Source of the DNA: Hydrogenophilales bacterium
GTDB taxonomy: Bacteria > Pseudomonadota > Gammaproteobacteria > Burkholderiales > Thiobacillaceae
Length of the DNA: 32,951 bases
Reading direction: 5' to 3'
Assembly: GCA_016719465.1 (NCBI GenBank)
Contig: JADJYY010000042.1
Coordinates: 1 to 32,951, forward strand
Positions 24,188 through 32,940 of the stretch are shown here, in pieces. How positions within the stretch are numbered: position 1 is the first letter of the stretch; each line of letters starts with the position of its first letter. The position numbers were made by a program, and so were the translations under genes. A model generated the notes under the pieces. The model saw nothing but the letters and a program-made list of their open reading frames with translations. It searched no databases and had not been told where the DNA came from.

Positions 24188-25498
24188 ATGCCGAAGACCC
24201 GCCCGACCCCACTGATCCTGGCCCTGAGCATCGTCCTGGTCACCCTGGCCGGCTGCGGCACGGCCCCCACGAAAACCAGCCAGAACGAGGAAGCGCCGGT
24301 CATCCCGCCCTTCAAGGGCGGCGGCTACTACAAGGACGACGGCCCCGGGGCCAATCCCCCGGCCGACCTGGCCGCCACCCCGGATGCCGTGCCCAGGTGG
24401 GAGCCCCTGCACCGCTACGCCAACAACGACTACCGGGTGATGGGCAAGGGCTACGACCCCCTGCCCGCCGGCAAGGCCTACAAGTCCAAGGGACTGGCCT
24501 CCTGGTACGGCCGCAAGTTCCACGGCAAGCCCACCTCCACCGGCGAGCCCTACGACATGTACGCCATGTCCGCCGCCCATCCCACCCTGCCCTTGCCCAG
24601 CTACGCCCGGGTCACCAACCTGGAGAACGGCAAGAGCGTCGTCGTGCGGGTCAACGACCGGGGGCCCTTCCACGAGGGCCGCATCATCGATCTGTCCTAC
24701 ACCGCCGCCTTCAAGCTGGACATCCTCAAGGGCGTGACCCCGGTGGAAGTGGAATCGGTGCTGCCGGATGCCGCGCCCACCAGCTTCTCGGCCCAGGCCG
24801 ACGAGCCCTTCGCCCCGCCGGACAGGCAACTGGCCGTGGTGGCCGAACCCGCCAATTCCGAAGTTGATCGCAAAGTTGATCCCGAAGTCGCGGCCAGCGG
24901 ATCCACCCAGGTCGGTCTTGCCGCCACGGAACCCGCGTTCACCCGCAACGAAAAGGCGGTCTACCTGCAACTGGGCGCCTTCTCCAGGCCGGCCACCGCG
25001 GATGGCCTCCTGGCCCGCGCCAGCGCCATCCTGTCCAGGGGCTTCCCCGGCGTCATGCGCCTGGAAGCGAACGGACTCTACAAGATCCAGGCCGGCCCCT
25101 TCGCCAGCGGCGAGGAAGCCGACCGGGCCGCCGAGCGGGTCCTGGCCGAGCTGGGGATCAAGGCCTACAAGCTGACCGGCGACGCGCCGGTCGCCGCCAC
25201 CGCCCCGGCCGCTCCGGCCATGGCGGCGGTCGAGGCCACGCCAACCCCGGCGAACGCCGAGCCCGCGCCCGGCCTCTACCTGCAACTGGGCGCCATGTCC
25301 TCTCCCGACGCGGCCGAAACCCTGGCCAATCGGGTCAGATCCCGTTTCGGCGACGAATTGCCCGGCCTGGCCCGGGTCAGCGCCGGCAACCTGGTCAAGG
25401 TCCAGGCCGGCCCCTTCGCCTCCCCGGCGGCGGCCGAGCGCCTGGCCCTGGCCTACCAGCAGGATTTCGGCGTCAAGCCCTACAAGATCTCGCGCTGA
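24188..25498 (+). CDS. rlpA: Septal-ring lytic transglycosylase-like lipoprotein RlpA, two SPOR domains
   Basis: A 436-residue outer-membrane lipoprotein that acts on denuded glycan strands. The signal ends LVTLAGC with lipidated C23 and no Asp at +2. The double-psi beta-barrel domain spans about 95-190 with SWYGRKFHGKPTSTGEPYDM and VVRVNDRGPFHEGRIIDLS (catalytic Asp region). Two separate SPOR domains follow: YLQLGAFSRPATADGLLARA with IQAGPFASGEEADRA (about 258-335), and YLQLGAMSSPDAAETLANRV with VQAGPFASPAAAERL (about 361-436). Most RlpA proteins have one. It lies 47 bases after rodA; ATG 24188 fits the signal peptide. Confidence 0.93.
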   Translation: MPKTRPTPLILALSIVLVTLAGCGTAPTKTSQNEEAPVIPPFKGGGYYKDDGPGANPPADLAATPDAVPRWEPLHRYANNDYRVMGKGYDPLPAGKAYKSKGLASWYGRKFHGKPTSTGEPYDMYAMSAAHPTLPLPSYARVTNLENGKSVVVRVNDRGPFHEGRIIDLSYTAAFKLDILKGVTPVEVESVLPDAAPTSFSAQADEPFAPPDRQLAVVAEPANSEVDRKVDPEVAASGSTQVGLAATEPAFTRNEKAVYLQLGAFSRPATADGLLARASAILSRGFPGVMRLEANGLYKIQAGPFASGEEADRAAERVLAELGIKAYKLTGDAPVAATAPAAPAMAAVEATPTPANAEPAPGLYLQLGAMSSPDAAETLANRVRSRFGDELPGLARVSAGNLVKVQAGPFASPAAAERLALAYQQDFGVKPYKISR

Positions 25499-25520
25499 CG
25501 GCACGGACCGTCCCGCCCCC

Positions 25521-25610
25521 GCCCCGACCCATGGGCGGGGAACCCGATCCCGCGCCCGGGGTCCATCGCCCGTGCCCATCGCCTCCCGCCCAAGGGCGGG
25601 CCTTTATAAT
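25521..25610 (+). terminator. Hairpins and -10-like element between rlpA and dacC
   Basis: Two G/C hairpins, CCCGCCC-type arms facing GGGCGGG near 25515-25540 and CCCGCCC (25585-25591) facing GGGCGGG (25594-25600), precede CCTTTATAATTT. The second hairpin with its T-rich tail looks like a weak intrinsic terminator. The same tail contains TATAAT (25605-25610), a perfect -10 for dacC, though no good -35 is visible. Confidence 0.45.
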
Positions 25611-25637
25611 TTCAGCCTTTCAGAAAATATCTTGCCG

Positions 25638-26792
25638 ATGAAGCCGTTGTCCTTCGCGTTGTCCTTCGTTTCGCTCCTGCCCTTCCTCTGCCTGCTTCTC
25701 GTCCTGCCCGCCCGCGCCGCGTTGCCCGTGCCGCCGCCGCCCCGGATCGAGGCCCGCGCCTGGCTGCTGATCGATGCCGCCAGCGGCCTGCCCCTGGCGG
25801 AAAGGAACCCGGATGCCAAGGTGGAGCCCGCCTCCCTCACCAAGCTGATGACCGCCTACATCGCCTTCAGCGCCATCCAGGAAGGCCGCCTGGCCCTGAA
25901 CCAGGAACTGTCCGTTTCGGAAAAGGCCTGGAAGGCCGAGGGCTCCCGCATGTTCCTGGACCCGAAGCGGCCCGCCACGGTGGAAGACCTGCTGAAGGGC
26001 GTCATCGTCCAGTCCGGCAACGATGCCTGCATCGCGCTGGCGGAGGGCATCGCCGGTTCCGAGGAGAGCTTCGTCGCCGTGATGAACCAGATGGCGAAAA
26101 AGCTGGGCATGACCCACACCCATTTCATGAATGTCACCGGCCTGCCCCACCCCCAGCACACCACCACCGCCCGGGATCTTTCCAGGCTGGCCGGGGCCCT
26201 GATCCGCGACTTCCCGGATTTCTACAAGTACTACGCCATGAAGTCGTTCGCCTACAACGGCATCAGCCAGCCCAACCGCAACCGGCTGTTGTTCATGGAC
26301 CCCAGCGTGGACGGCGTCAAGACCGGCCACACGGAAAGCGCCGGCTACTGCCTGATCGCCTCGGCCAAACGCGAGCAGCGCCGCCTCCTCAGCGTGGTGC
26401 TGGGCGCCGGTTCCGACGGCGCCCGCGCCATGGAAAGCCAGAAGCTGCTGAACTACGGCTTCCAGTTCTTCGAGACCGTGAAGCTCTATCCGGCCAACCA
26501 GGCCGTGAGCAGCCTGCGCATCTACAAGGGCAAGGGCGGCGAAGTGAAGGCGGGCTTCCTCTCCGACTTCCACGTCACCGTGCCGCGCGGCATGTCCAAG
26601 AACATCCAGGCCCAGCTCGTCACCCAGCAGCCCCTGCTGGCCCCGGTCCGGCGCGGCCAGCAACTGGGCACCCTGCGCCTCTCCGTGGATGGCCAGCCCG
26701 TGGGCGACTACCCCCTGCTGGCCCTGGAGAACGTCCCGGTGGCCGGCATCCTGGGCCGGGGCTGGGACAACATCCTGCTGATGTTCAAGTGA
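25638..26792 (+). CDS. dacC: D-alanyl-D-alanine carboxypeptidase (PBP5/6 type)
   Basis: A 384-residue periplasmic DD-carboxypeptidase that trims pentapeptides. The signal peptide (residues 1-27, ending LPARA) is followed by the transpeptidase-like domain with ASLTKLM (S66, K69), SGN (126-128) and KTGHTESAG (K228), and a C-terminal PBP5 domain from about 290 ending in an amphipathic LGRGWDNILLMFK anchor. ATG 25638 fits the signal. It continues the shape block. Copy 2 of the MITE sits downstream. Confidence 0.95.
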   Translation: MKPLSFALSFVSLLPFLCLLLVLPARAALPVPPPPRIEARAWLLIDAASGLPLAERNPDAKVEPASLTKLMTAYIAFSAIQEGRLALNQELSVSEKAWKAEGSRMFLDPKRPATVEDLLKGVIVQSGNDACIALAEGIAGSEESFVAVMNQMAKKLGMTHTHFMNVTGLPHPQHTTTARDLSRLAGALIRDFPDFYKYYAMKSFAYNGISQPNRNRLLFMDPSVDGVKTGHTESAGYCLIASAKREQRRLLSVVLGAGSDGARAMESQKLLNYGFQFFETVKLYPANQAVSSLRIYKGKGGEVKAGFLSDFHVTVPRGMSKNIQAQLVTQQPLLAPVRRGQQLGTLRLSVDGQPVGDYPLLALENVPVAGILGRGWDNILLMFK

Positions 26793-26819
26793 GCGTTCGG
26801 GGAGTGGGGAGTAGGATTT

Positions 26820-27037
26820 GGCTCCGTTCGCGTTGAGTATGGATGTCGCGCTGTTGGTGGTGGTTGTCTTCCCCCTTTTGCAAAGCCCCCATTCGGGGAT
26901 AAAGGGGATCGAGGGGGATTTGACCCGGGTTCAGTCCGTGCCAGCCTTGGAGAAATCCCCCCTCTCCCCCCTTTACAAAGGGGGGAACCCTGCTTTTTGG
27001 CCAACTCCGCCCATCACTCGTTAACGCGAACTGAGCC
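26820..27037 (+). mobile_element. MITE-like non-autonomous element, copy 2
   Basis: 218 bases, nearly identical to copy 1 at 9491-9704 apart from small indels near 26896. Terminal inverted repeats are GGCTCCGTTCGCGTT at the left and GGCTCAGTTCGCGTT (opposite strand) at the right, 14 of 15 matching. An exact 8-bp duplication TAGGATTT flanks it (26812-26819 and 27038-27045). The internal hairpin arms are 26901-26921 and 26953-26974. It carries no gene. The site is inside a former inverted repeat, GGGAGTAGG (26807-26815) and CCTACTTCC (27048-27056). Confidence 0.88.
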
Positions 27038-27048
27038 TAGGATTTCCC

Positions 27049-27069
27049 CTACTTCCTACTTCCTACTTC
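27049..27069 (+). repeat. Three tandem CTACTTC units before dat
   Basis: CTACTTC is repeated three times without spacer, ending 6 bases before the ATG of the aminotransferase gene. It pairs with GGGAGTAGG left of the MITE, so it belongs to an older intergenic hairpin now split by the insertion. There is no purine-rich ribosome binding site here. Confidence 0.7.
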
Positions 27070-27075
27070 CCAGCC

Positions 27076-27939
27076 ATGCCCACCGTCCATCTCAACGGCC
27101 AGTTCCTCCCCCTGGAGGAGGCCCGCGTCCCGGTCATGGACCGGGGTTTCCTGTTTGGCGACGGGGTGTACGAGGTCATCCCGGTCTACGATCGCCAGCC
27201 CTTCCGCCTGGAAGAACACCTGTCCCGGCTCCAGGACAGCCTGGACGGCATCCGCCTGGCCAATCCCCATTCCGTCGCCGAGTGGACCGCCCTGATCGAG
27301 CGGATCGTCCGGGACGCGGAATGGGAGGATGTGGGCGTCTACCTCCAGGTCACGCGCGGCCCCGGCCCCCGGGACCACGCCTTCCCCAGGGAAGTCCGCC
27401 CCACCGTCTTCCTCATGCCCCTGGAACTGCCGGCGCCGCCGGCCGAGCTGGTGGCCAACGGCGTGGCCGCCATCACCGCCGAGGACATCCGCTGGTCCCG
27501 CTGCGACATCAAGGCCACCGCCCTGCTGGCCAACGTGCTGCTGCGCCAGCTCTCGGTGGACGCCGGCTGCGCCGAGACCCTGCTGATCCGGGACGGGCAG
27601 TTGATGGAAGGCTCCGCCAGCAGCGTCTTCCTGGTGAAGGATGGCGTCATCCTGGCGCCTCCCAAGACCCGGCTGATCCTGCCCGGCATCACCTACGACG
27701 TGGCCCTGGAGCTGGCCGGGCGGGAAGGCCTGCCGTACCGGGTCCGCCCCATCGCCGAAGCCGAGCTGCGCGCCGCCGACGAGATCTGGATCACCTCCTC
27801 CACCAAGGAAATCCTGGCGGTCACCCGGCTGGACGGCCAGCCGGTCGGCGATGGCCGCCCCGGCCCCCTGTACCGGCGCATGATCGCCCTCTACCAGGCC
27901 TACAAGCACACCGTCATGCGCGGCAACCCCGCGCCATGA
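27076..27939 (+). CDS. dat: PLP class IV aminotransferase (D-amino-acid transaminase-like)
   Basis: A 287-residue fold-type IV PLP enzyme. It begins PTVHLNGQFLPLEEARVPVM, followed by DRGFLFGDGVYEVIPVYD, RCDIKATALLANVLLRQ (the Lys forming the Schiff base, in DIKATALL), EGSASSVFLVKDGVILAPP and ITSSTKEILAVT. These match bacterial D-alanine aminotransferase; the location between dacC and ybeD-lipB is the usual betaproteobacterial context. It may supply D-glutamate or D-alanine for the wall, but branched-chain or aminodeoxychorismate activity cannot be excluded from sequence. Confidence 0.9.
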   Translation: MPTVHLNGQFLPLEEARVPVMDRGFLFGDGVYEVIPVYDRQPFRLEEHLSRLQDSLDGIRLANPHSVAEWTALIERIVRDAEWEDVGVYLQVTRGPGPRDHAFPREVRPTVFLMPLELPAPPAELVANGVAAITAEDIRWSRCDIKATALLANVLLRQLSVDAGCAETLLIRDGQLMEGSASSVFLVKDGVILAPPKTRLILPGITYDVALELAGREGLPYRVRPIAEAELRAADEIWITSSTKEILAVTRLDGQPVGDGRPGPLYRRMIALYQAYKHTVMRGNPAP

Positions 27940-27963
27940 ACCACGACACATAAGCCTCGACAC

Positions 27964-28227
27964 ATGAGCCCCGACACCCTGCTGGAATTCCCCTGCGACT
28001 TCCCCATCAAGATCATGGGGATGCACCAGGACGACTTCGCCCGCAGCATGGTGGAAATCGTCCTGCGCCACGCCCCCGACTTCGCCGCGGAAAGCGTGGA
28101 AATGCGCGCCTCCGCCACGGGCAAGTATCTTTCCCTCACCTGCACCATCCGCGCCACGTCCAGGGTGCAACTCGACAACCTCTACCTGGAGCTGACTAGC
28201 CACCCGCTGGTGAAGGTGGTGTTGTGA
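27964..28227 (+). CDS. ybeD: YbeD/DUF493-family small regulator-like protein
   Basis: An 87-residue protein of the YbeD (DUF493) family with an ACT-like fold: LLEFPCDFPIKIMGMHQDDF, then ASATGKYLSLTCTIRATSRV and YLELTSHPLVKVVL. YbeD genes sit between dacA-like and lipB genes in many proteobacteria; the molecular role is unclear. It is 24 bases after dat. Confidence 0.93.
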   Translation: MSPDTLLEFPCDFPIKIMGMHQDDFARSMVEIVLRHAPDFAAESVEMRASATGKYLSLTCTIRATSRVQLDNLYLELTSHPLVKVVL

Positions 28228-28249
28228 GCGGCAGCCCCCACCGTCGGTG

Positions 28250-29374
28250 ATGGACGACCCCCGCCCCCCTCTTTACGAACAACTCGCGGCCCGGATCCCG
28301 CGCATCCCGGCCACCTGGCTGCTGATCATCGCCAACCTGCTGGTGTTCGCCGCCATGCTGGGCCAGGGTGCCGGCCTCCGGCACACGGACAACGCCGTGC
28401 AACTGGCCTGGGGCGCCAACTTCGGCCCCGCCACCAAGGACGGCGAATGGTGGCGCCTGGGCAGCGCCCTGTTCCTGCATTTCGGCCTGTTGCACCTGGC
28501 CTTGAACATGCTTTCCCTGTGGGACGGCGGCCGGCTGGTGGAGCGCATGTACGGCCACGGGCGTTTCCTGGTCCTGTTTTTCGCCGCCGGCCTGGCCGGC
28601 AACCTGCTGTCCCTGATCGCCCAGGGCGACCGGGCCATTTCCGGCGGCGCCTCGGGCGCCGTGTTCGGCGTCTACGGCGCCCTCCTGTCCTTCCTCTGGC
28701 TGGAACGCCGGCAACTGCATCCCGGGGAATTCAGGCGGCTGTTCGTGGGCGCGGCCCTGTTCTCCGCCATCAACATCGGCCTGGGCTTCCAGGTCACCGG
28801 CATCGACAACGCCGCCCACATCGGCGGCTTCGTGGCCGGCATCCTGGCGGGCGCCGCCCTGGCGCCGTCCCTGGCCCCCGACCCGGGGCGCCGCCGCCGC
28901 TGGCGTCTGCTGCCGGCGGCCATCCTCGTCCTGGCCGTGGCCGGCCTGGCCGCCAACATCCCCGCGCCACGCTACCGCTGGAGCGAGGAACAGCAGGCCC
29001 GGGGCGAAATCGGCCAGTTCCTGGGCGCCGACGCCCGGCTCAGCGCCCGCTGGGGCGCCATCCTCGGCCAGGCCAGGCGGGAGGGAGGCTCGTTCGACGA
29101 ACTGGCCGGCCGCCTGGAGGCGGAAGTGAGCAGCCCCTACGAGGACAGCTTCGAGCAACTGGCCCGGCTCCACCTCAGCCCCGCCGCGCCCTCCGCGCCC
29201 GCCCTGGCAGCCCTGCGGGAGTACGCCGAGATCCGCCGCGATGCCGCGCGCGCCCTGGTGGACGCCCTGCGCGCCCACGATCCCGAGCGCGCGCGGGAAG
29301 CCCTGGAAATGGCCCGGGACGCCCCCCGGCGGGCGGTCGTGAAACAGGCGCCGGCGAGCGCCCCGGCCCCGTGA
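28250..29374 (+). CDS. Rhomboid-family intramembrane serine protease
   Basis: A 374-residue protein. Six or so helices form a rhomboid core with LHLALNMLSLWDGG (Asn of the first motif), SGGASGAVFGVYGALL (nucleophile Ser in GASGAVFG) and DNAAHIGGFVAGILAG (catalytic His). A seventh hydrophobic helix (LPAAILVLAVAGLAANIPA) and a soluble C-terminal region of about 140 residues, rich in Ala, Arg and Glu and mostly helical, follow. Start ATG 28250 or GTG 28247. It lies between ybeD and lipB, where most relatives have no gene. The substrate is unknown. Confidence 0.92.
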   Translation: MDDPRPPLYEQLAARIPRIPATWLLIIANLLVFAAMLGQGAGLRHTDNAVQLAWGANFGPATKDGEWWRLGSALFLHFGLLHLALNMLSLWDGGRLVERMYGHGRFLVLFFAAGLAGNLLSLIAQGDRAISGGASGAVFGVYGALLSFLWLERRQLHPGEFRRLFVGAALFSAINIGLGFQVTGIDNAAHIGGFVAGILAGAALAPSLAPDPGRRRRWRLLPAAILVLAVAGLAANIPAPRYRWSEEQQARGEIGQFLGADARLSARWGAILGQARREGGSFDELAGRLEAEVSSPYEDSFEQLARLHLSPAAPSAPALAALREYAEIRRDAARALVDALRAHDPERAREALEMARDAPRRAVVKQAPASAPAP

Positions 29375-29447
29375 CCGGAGCGGTTCGGGGTTCGGCTTGG
29401 GCCTGGGACCGGCGCGGCCCCACGCCACGGCATGGCAAAATCCGGGC

Positions 29448-30104
29448 ATGACTCCCGACCCCATCCTGCGCTTCCTCGGTCGCGTCGATTACCAACCCGC
29501 CTGGCGGGCCATGCAGGATTTCACCGCCGGGCGCGACGCCGATGCGGCGGACGAAATCTGGCTGCTGGAGCATCCGCCCGTGTTCACCCTGGGCATGGCG
29601 GGCAAGCGGGAGCATGTGCTGGCGGATATCGGCATTCCGGTGCTGGCCATCGACCGGGGCGGCCAGGTGACCTATCACGGGCCGGGCCAGGTGGTGGGCT
29701 ATCTGCTGGTGGACCTGCGGCGGCGGGGCTATGGGGTGCGGGAACTGGTGCATCGCATCGAGCAGGCGGTGATCGACGTGCTGGCGGAGCATGGCCTGCC
29801 CGGCGAGAGGCTGGCGGGGGCGCCCGGGGTGTATCTGGCGTCGGGGGGCGACGGTGGGCTGGCCAAGATCGCGGCCCTCGGACTGCGGGTGCGGCATGGC
29901 TGCACCTATCACGGACTGGCGCTGAACGTGGACCTGGACCTGGCGCCCTACCGGGCCATCAATCCCTGCGGCTATGCGGGCATGGCGGTGACGCGGCTGA
30001 AGGATTTCGTGCCGGAAGTGCGCCGGGAGGCGGTGGAGGCGGCGCTGGCGCGGCGGCTGCTGGAACGGGTGTATGGGGAAAAGCCGGAGGGCGTGACGGG
30101 TTGA
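29448..30104 (+). CDS. lipB: Octanoyl transferase LipB
   Basis: A 218-residue octanoyltransferase that moves octanoate from ACP to lipoyl domains. It contains EIWLLEHPPVFTLGMAGK, IDRGGQVTYHGPGQVVGYLL, LAKIAALGLRVRHGCTYHG with the catalytic Lys, and INPCGYAGM with the catalytic Cys. ATG 29448 gives the standard start. The partner lipA, which normally follows, is absent from the rest of the window. Confidence 0.95.
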   Translation: MTPDPILRFLGRVDYQPAWRAMQDFTAGRDADAADEIWLLEHPPVFTLGMAGKREHVLADIGIPVLAIDRGGQVTYHGPGQVVGYLLVDLRRRGYGVRELVHRIEQAVIDVLAEHGLPGERLAGAPGVYLASGGDGGLAKIAALGLRVRHGCTYHGLALNVDLDLAPYRAINPCGYAGMAVTRLKDFVPEVRREAVEAALARRLLERVYGEKPEGVTG

Positions 30105-30194
30105 GGTCGTCGGGGGCGGCCGACCCCGCGCGGGGGCATAATCCCCTACCAGGAAACACCGTCCCCCCAGGAGCCTGTCGAGCCGGGAACCGTC

Positions 30195-32099
30195 ATGATC
30201 GAAGATGCCAAGGAGCGTTTCGCCACCCTCAAGGCCAGCGGCATGTTGCCCTCGCCCCAGGGCGTGGCCCTGGCCGTTCTCGAGCTGACCCAGAAGAACG
30301 ACGTCAGCCTGCAGACCCTGACCCACCTGGTGCAGACCGATCCGGCCATGGCCGGGCGCGTCCTGCGCTACGCCAACGCGGTGCACGGCGGCAGCCTGCG
30401 GCATATCGCCTCCCTGTCCCATGCCATCGTTTTCCTGGGGCTGTTCCGGGTGCGCCAGATCGCCCTGGGGTTTTCCCTCATCGACCATTACCGCAGCGGC
30501 GCCTGCGCCGCCTTCGACTACCTGGGCTACTGGACGGCGTCCCTGGCCACCGGCATCGCCGCCCAGCAGGTGGCCGCCCAGGCCCAGTGCCCGCCGGACG
30601 AGAGCTTCACCTGCGGGCTGCTGTCCGGCATCGGCCGGCTGGCCCTGGCCACGGCGTTTCCGGTGGAATACGGCGACATGCTGGCGTTGAAGCTGGAGGG
30701 GCCGGCCCTGCTCGAGGCCGAGGCCGCCCAGTTCGGCCTGGACCACGCCGCCCTCTCGGGGGAACTGCTGGAGGACTGGGGCCTGCCGGACATCTTCCAC
30801 CAGGCCGTGCGCCATCACGAGATCCCCGGCGAGGCGCCGTTCCCGGCCGGCTCCCGCGCCCAGGCCCTCACCGCCGCCCTGCATTTCGCCGCCAAGGTGG
30901 GCCTGCTGCTGACCCTGGATTCGTCCCGGCGCTGGGAAAGGGTGCCTTCCCTGTACCAGGCCGCCGCCCAGGTGGGGCTGGAGGACCACGAGGTGCCGCC
31001 CCTGGTGGATGCCGTGGTGACCCAGTGGCAGGACTGGGGGCGGGAACTGCGGCTGCCGACCCGGGATTTCAGCGACATCAAGGACCTGCTGAACATGCCG
31101 CCCGATCCCGGCGGCGAGGCCGGGCTGTCGGCCCTGGTGGTGCTGCCCATGCGGGTGGTCCTGGTGGCGCGCGATGCCGGCCTGCTGCGCGGCCTGGCGG
31201 AAACCCTGGACGCCATGGGCCTGGCGGTGGAACTGGCCACGGACCGGGACGGCGCCCTGAAGCTGCTGGCCGGCAAGCGCGCCGACCTGCTGATGGTGGA
31301 ATTGCCCGACGGCGGCGAGGACAGCGTGCGCGCCCTGCGGGAATTGCGCGCCGGCGAGGGCGGGCGCCAGGCCTACTGCATCGTCCTGATCCCGCCCGAG
31401 GCGGAGGCCGGCGCGGCCAGGCTGATGCAGGCGGGCGCCTCCGACTACCTGCTGTCCAACTATTCCGAGGCCGCCCTGATGGCCCGGCTCAACGCCGCCC
31501 AGCGGGTGGTGGCCCTCCAGGGCGCCGTGCGCGCCGAGCGGGAATCGGTGATCCGTTCCTCCGGCGATTGGGCGCGCAGCAACCGGCGCCTGTTGCGGGA
31601 GGCCCATACCGACCCGCTTACCCGCCTGTACAACCGGCGCTACGGCATGGACCGCTTCGCCCAGGAATGGTCCTTCTCCTTGCACAGCGCCACGCCCCTG
31701 TCCTGCCTGATGCTGGACATCGACCACTTCAAGCGCATCAACGACCTCCATGGCCACGATGTCGGCGACCTGGTGCTGACCCGGATGGCCCGCGTGGTGG
31801 AGGACGGCTGCCGCAAGGACGACGTGGTGTTCCGCTACGGCGGCGAGGAATTCTGCATCGTCAGCCCCCACACCGCCCTGGCGGACGCCGCGCAACTGGC
31901 CGAGCGCATCGTGCGGGCGGCGCGGGAAACGGATTTCGGCCGGGAGGGCGTCACCGAGCCGGTCACCCTCAGCGTCGGCGTGGCCACCCGGACGGCGGCC
32001 GACGCCGACCTGGAAAGCCTCATCGTCCGCGCCGACAAGGCGCTCTATGCCGCCAAGGAAGGCGGACGCGACCGGGTCATGGCGTCGCGGGGGGCGTGA
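30195..32099 (+). CDS. HDOD - degenerate receiver - GGDEF signalling protein
   Basis: A 634-residue cytosolic protein with no membrane helix. HDOD domain spans about 15-215 (LPSPQGVALAVLELTQ, VQTDPAMAGRVLRYANAV, CGLLSGIGRLALATAF). Residues about 320-435 resemble a receiver but the phosphoacceptor Asp is replaced by Glu (LLMVELPDGG, E369) and the conserved Lys is lost (SDYLLSNYS). A helical linker leads to a diguanylate cyclase with DPLTRLYNRRYG, LDIDHFKRINDLHGHDVGD, inhibitory-site RKDD (540-543) and an active GGEEF (549-553). It is predicted to make c-di-GMP, with product inhibition. Its 3' end overlaps the convergent methyltransferase gene by 23 bases. Confidence 0.93.
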   Translation: MIEDAKERFATLKASGMLPSPQGVALAVLELTQKNDVSLQTLTHLVQTDPAMAGRVLRYANAVHGGSLRHIASLSHAIVFLGLFRVRQIALGFSLIDHYRSGACAAFDYLGYWTASLATGIAAQQVAAQAQCPPDESFTCGLLSGIGRLALATAFPVEYGDMLALKLEGPALLEAEAAQFGLDHAALSGELLEDWGLPDIFHQAVRHHEIPGEAPFPAGSRAQALTAALHFAAKVGLLLTLDSSRRWERVPSLYQAAAQVGLEDHEVPPLVDAVVTQWQDWGRELRLPTRDFSDIKDLLNMPPDPGGEAGLSALVVLPMRVVLVARDAGLLRGLAETLDAMGLAVELATDRDGALKLLAGKRADLLMVELPDGGEDSVRALRELRAGEGGRQAYCIVLIPPEAEAGAARLMQAGASDYLLSNYSEAALMARLNAAQRVVALQGAVRAERESVIRSSGDWARSNRRLLREAHTDPLTRLYNRRYGMDRFAQEWSFSLHSATPLSCLMLDIDHFKRINDLHGHDVGDLVLTRMARVVEDGCRKDDVVFRYGGEEFCIVSPHTALADAAQLAERIVRAARETDFGREGVTEPVTLSVGVATRTAADADLESLIVRADKALYAAKEGGRDRVMASRGA

Positions 32100-32940
32100 A
32101 GAAGCGCTCCCGCATCTCCTCCAGCCCCAGGCTTGCCAGCACCTCGTTGAGCCGCTCGGAGGGCCGCTTGCGCGGCAGATTTTTGTCGCTGGCGATGATC
32201 AGTTCGTTCTTCATGGAGTGTTCCCAGCCCACCAGTTCGGTGACGTTGACCTGGTAGCCGTGGGCTTCCAGTTGCAGGCAGCGCAGCACGTTGGTGACGT
32301 GGCTGCCGAATTCCCGGGTGTGGATGGGGTGGCGCCAGAGTTCGGCCAGGGGGTTGCTCAGGGCCCGGCCCTTGTTCTTGCGCAGCGCGGCGGCCACCTC
32401 CGCCTGGCAGCAGGGCACCAGGACGATGAAGCGGGCCTGCTTCGCCAGGGCGAAGCGGATGGCGTCGTCGGTGGCGGTGTTGCAGGCGTGCAGGGCGGTG
32501 ACCAGGTCCACCCTGTCCGGCAACTGGTCGGACTGGATGGATTCCGCCACCGACAGGTTGAGGAAGCTCATGCCCGCAAAACCCAGTCTTTGCGCCAGCT
32601 CCCGGGACTTCTCCACCAGCTCGTCGCGGGTCTCGATGCCGTAGATGTGGCCTTCGGGCGCTTCCGTCTTGAAGAACAGGTCATAGAGGATGAAACCCAG
32701 GTAGGACTTGCCGGCGCCGTGGTCCACCAGGGTGAGGTTCGGGCGATCGGCCCGGACTTCCTTGAGCAGGGGCTCGATGAACTGGAACAGGTGATAGACC
32801 TGCTTCAGCTTGCGCCGGCTGTCCTGGTTCATCTTGCCGTCGCGGGTCAGGATGTGCAGTTCCTTCAGGAGTTCGACGGATTGGCCGGGGCGGACTTCGT
32901 ACATGGGGAGGGCGGGGGAGGGATGGGGAATGGCTGGCAT
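32077..32940 (-). CDS. SAM-dependent methyltransferase (Methyltransf_32-like)
   Basis: A protein of up to 287 residues. A helical N-terminal region (DSRRKLKQVYHLFQFIEPLL) precedes a Rossmann methyltransferase: LTLVDHGAGKSYLGFILYD (motif I variant), GHIYGIETRDELVEKS, DLVTALHACNTATDDAIRFA and FIVLVPCCQAEV. These resemble the Methyltransf_32/RRNAD-like group, several of which act on RNA, but no substrate is clear. The start could be ATG 32940 or, more typically, ATG 32904 (MYEVRPGQSV). It converges with the GGDEF gene, overlapping by 23 bases. Confidence 0.88.
   Translation of the reverse strand: MPAIPHPSPALPMYEVRPGQSVELLKELHILTRDGKMNQDSRRKLKQVYHLFQFIEPLLKEVRADRPNLTLVDHGAGKSYLGFILYDLFFKTEAPEGHIYGIETRDELVEKSRELAQRLGFAGMSFLNLSVAESIQSDQLPDRVDLVTALHACNTATDDAIRFALAKQARFIVLVPCCQAEVAAALRKNKGRALSNPLAELWRHPIHTREFGSHVTNVLRCLQLEAHGYQVNVTELVGWEHSMKNELIIASDKNLPRKRPSERLNEVLASLGLEEMRERFFTPPATP

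Noticed and set aside
27049..27069. Tandem CTACTTC units as a possible CRISPR or iteron
   Set aside because: Units are 7 bases with no spacers, and the block pairs with the left flank of the MITE as an ordinary intergenic hairpin.
29175..31895. A 906-codon minus-strand open frame
   Set aside because: Antisense to recognised genes, rich in Gly, His and Gln, with no domain motif.
29432..32257. A 941-codon plus-strand open frame
   Set aside because: It overlaps lipB and the HDOD-GGDEF gene in another frame; composition is Gly/Arg/Ala/Pro-rich and motif-free, typical of a shadow frame in GC-rich DNA.
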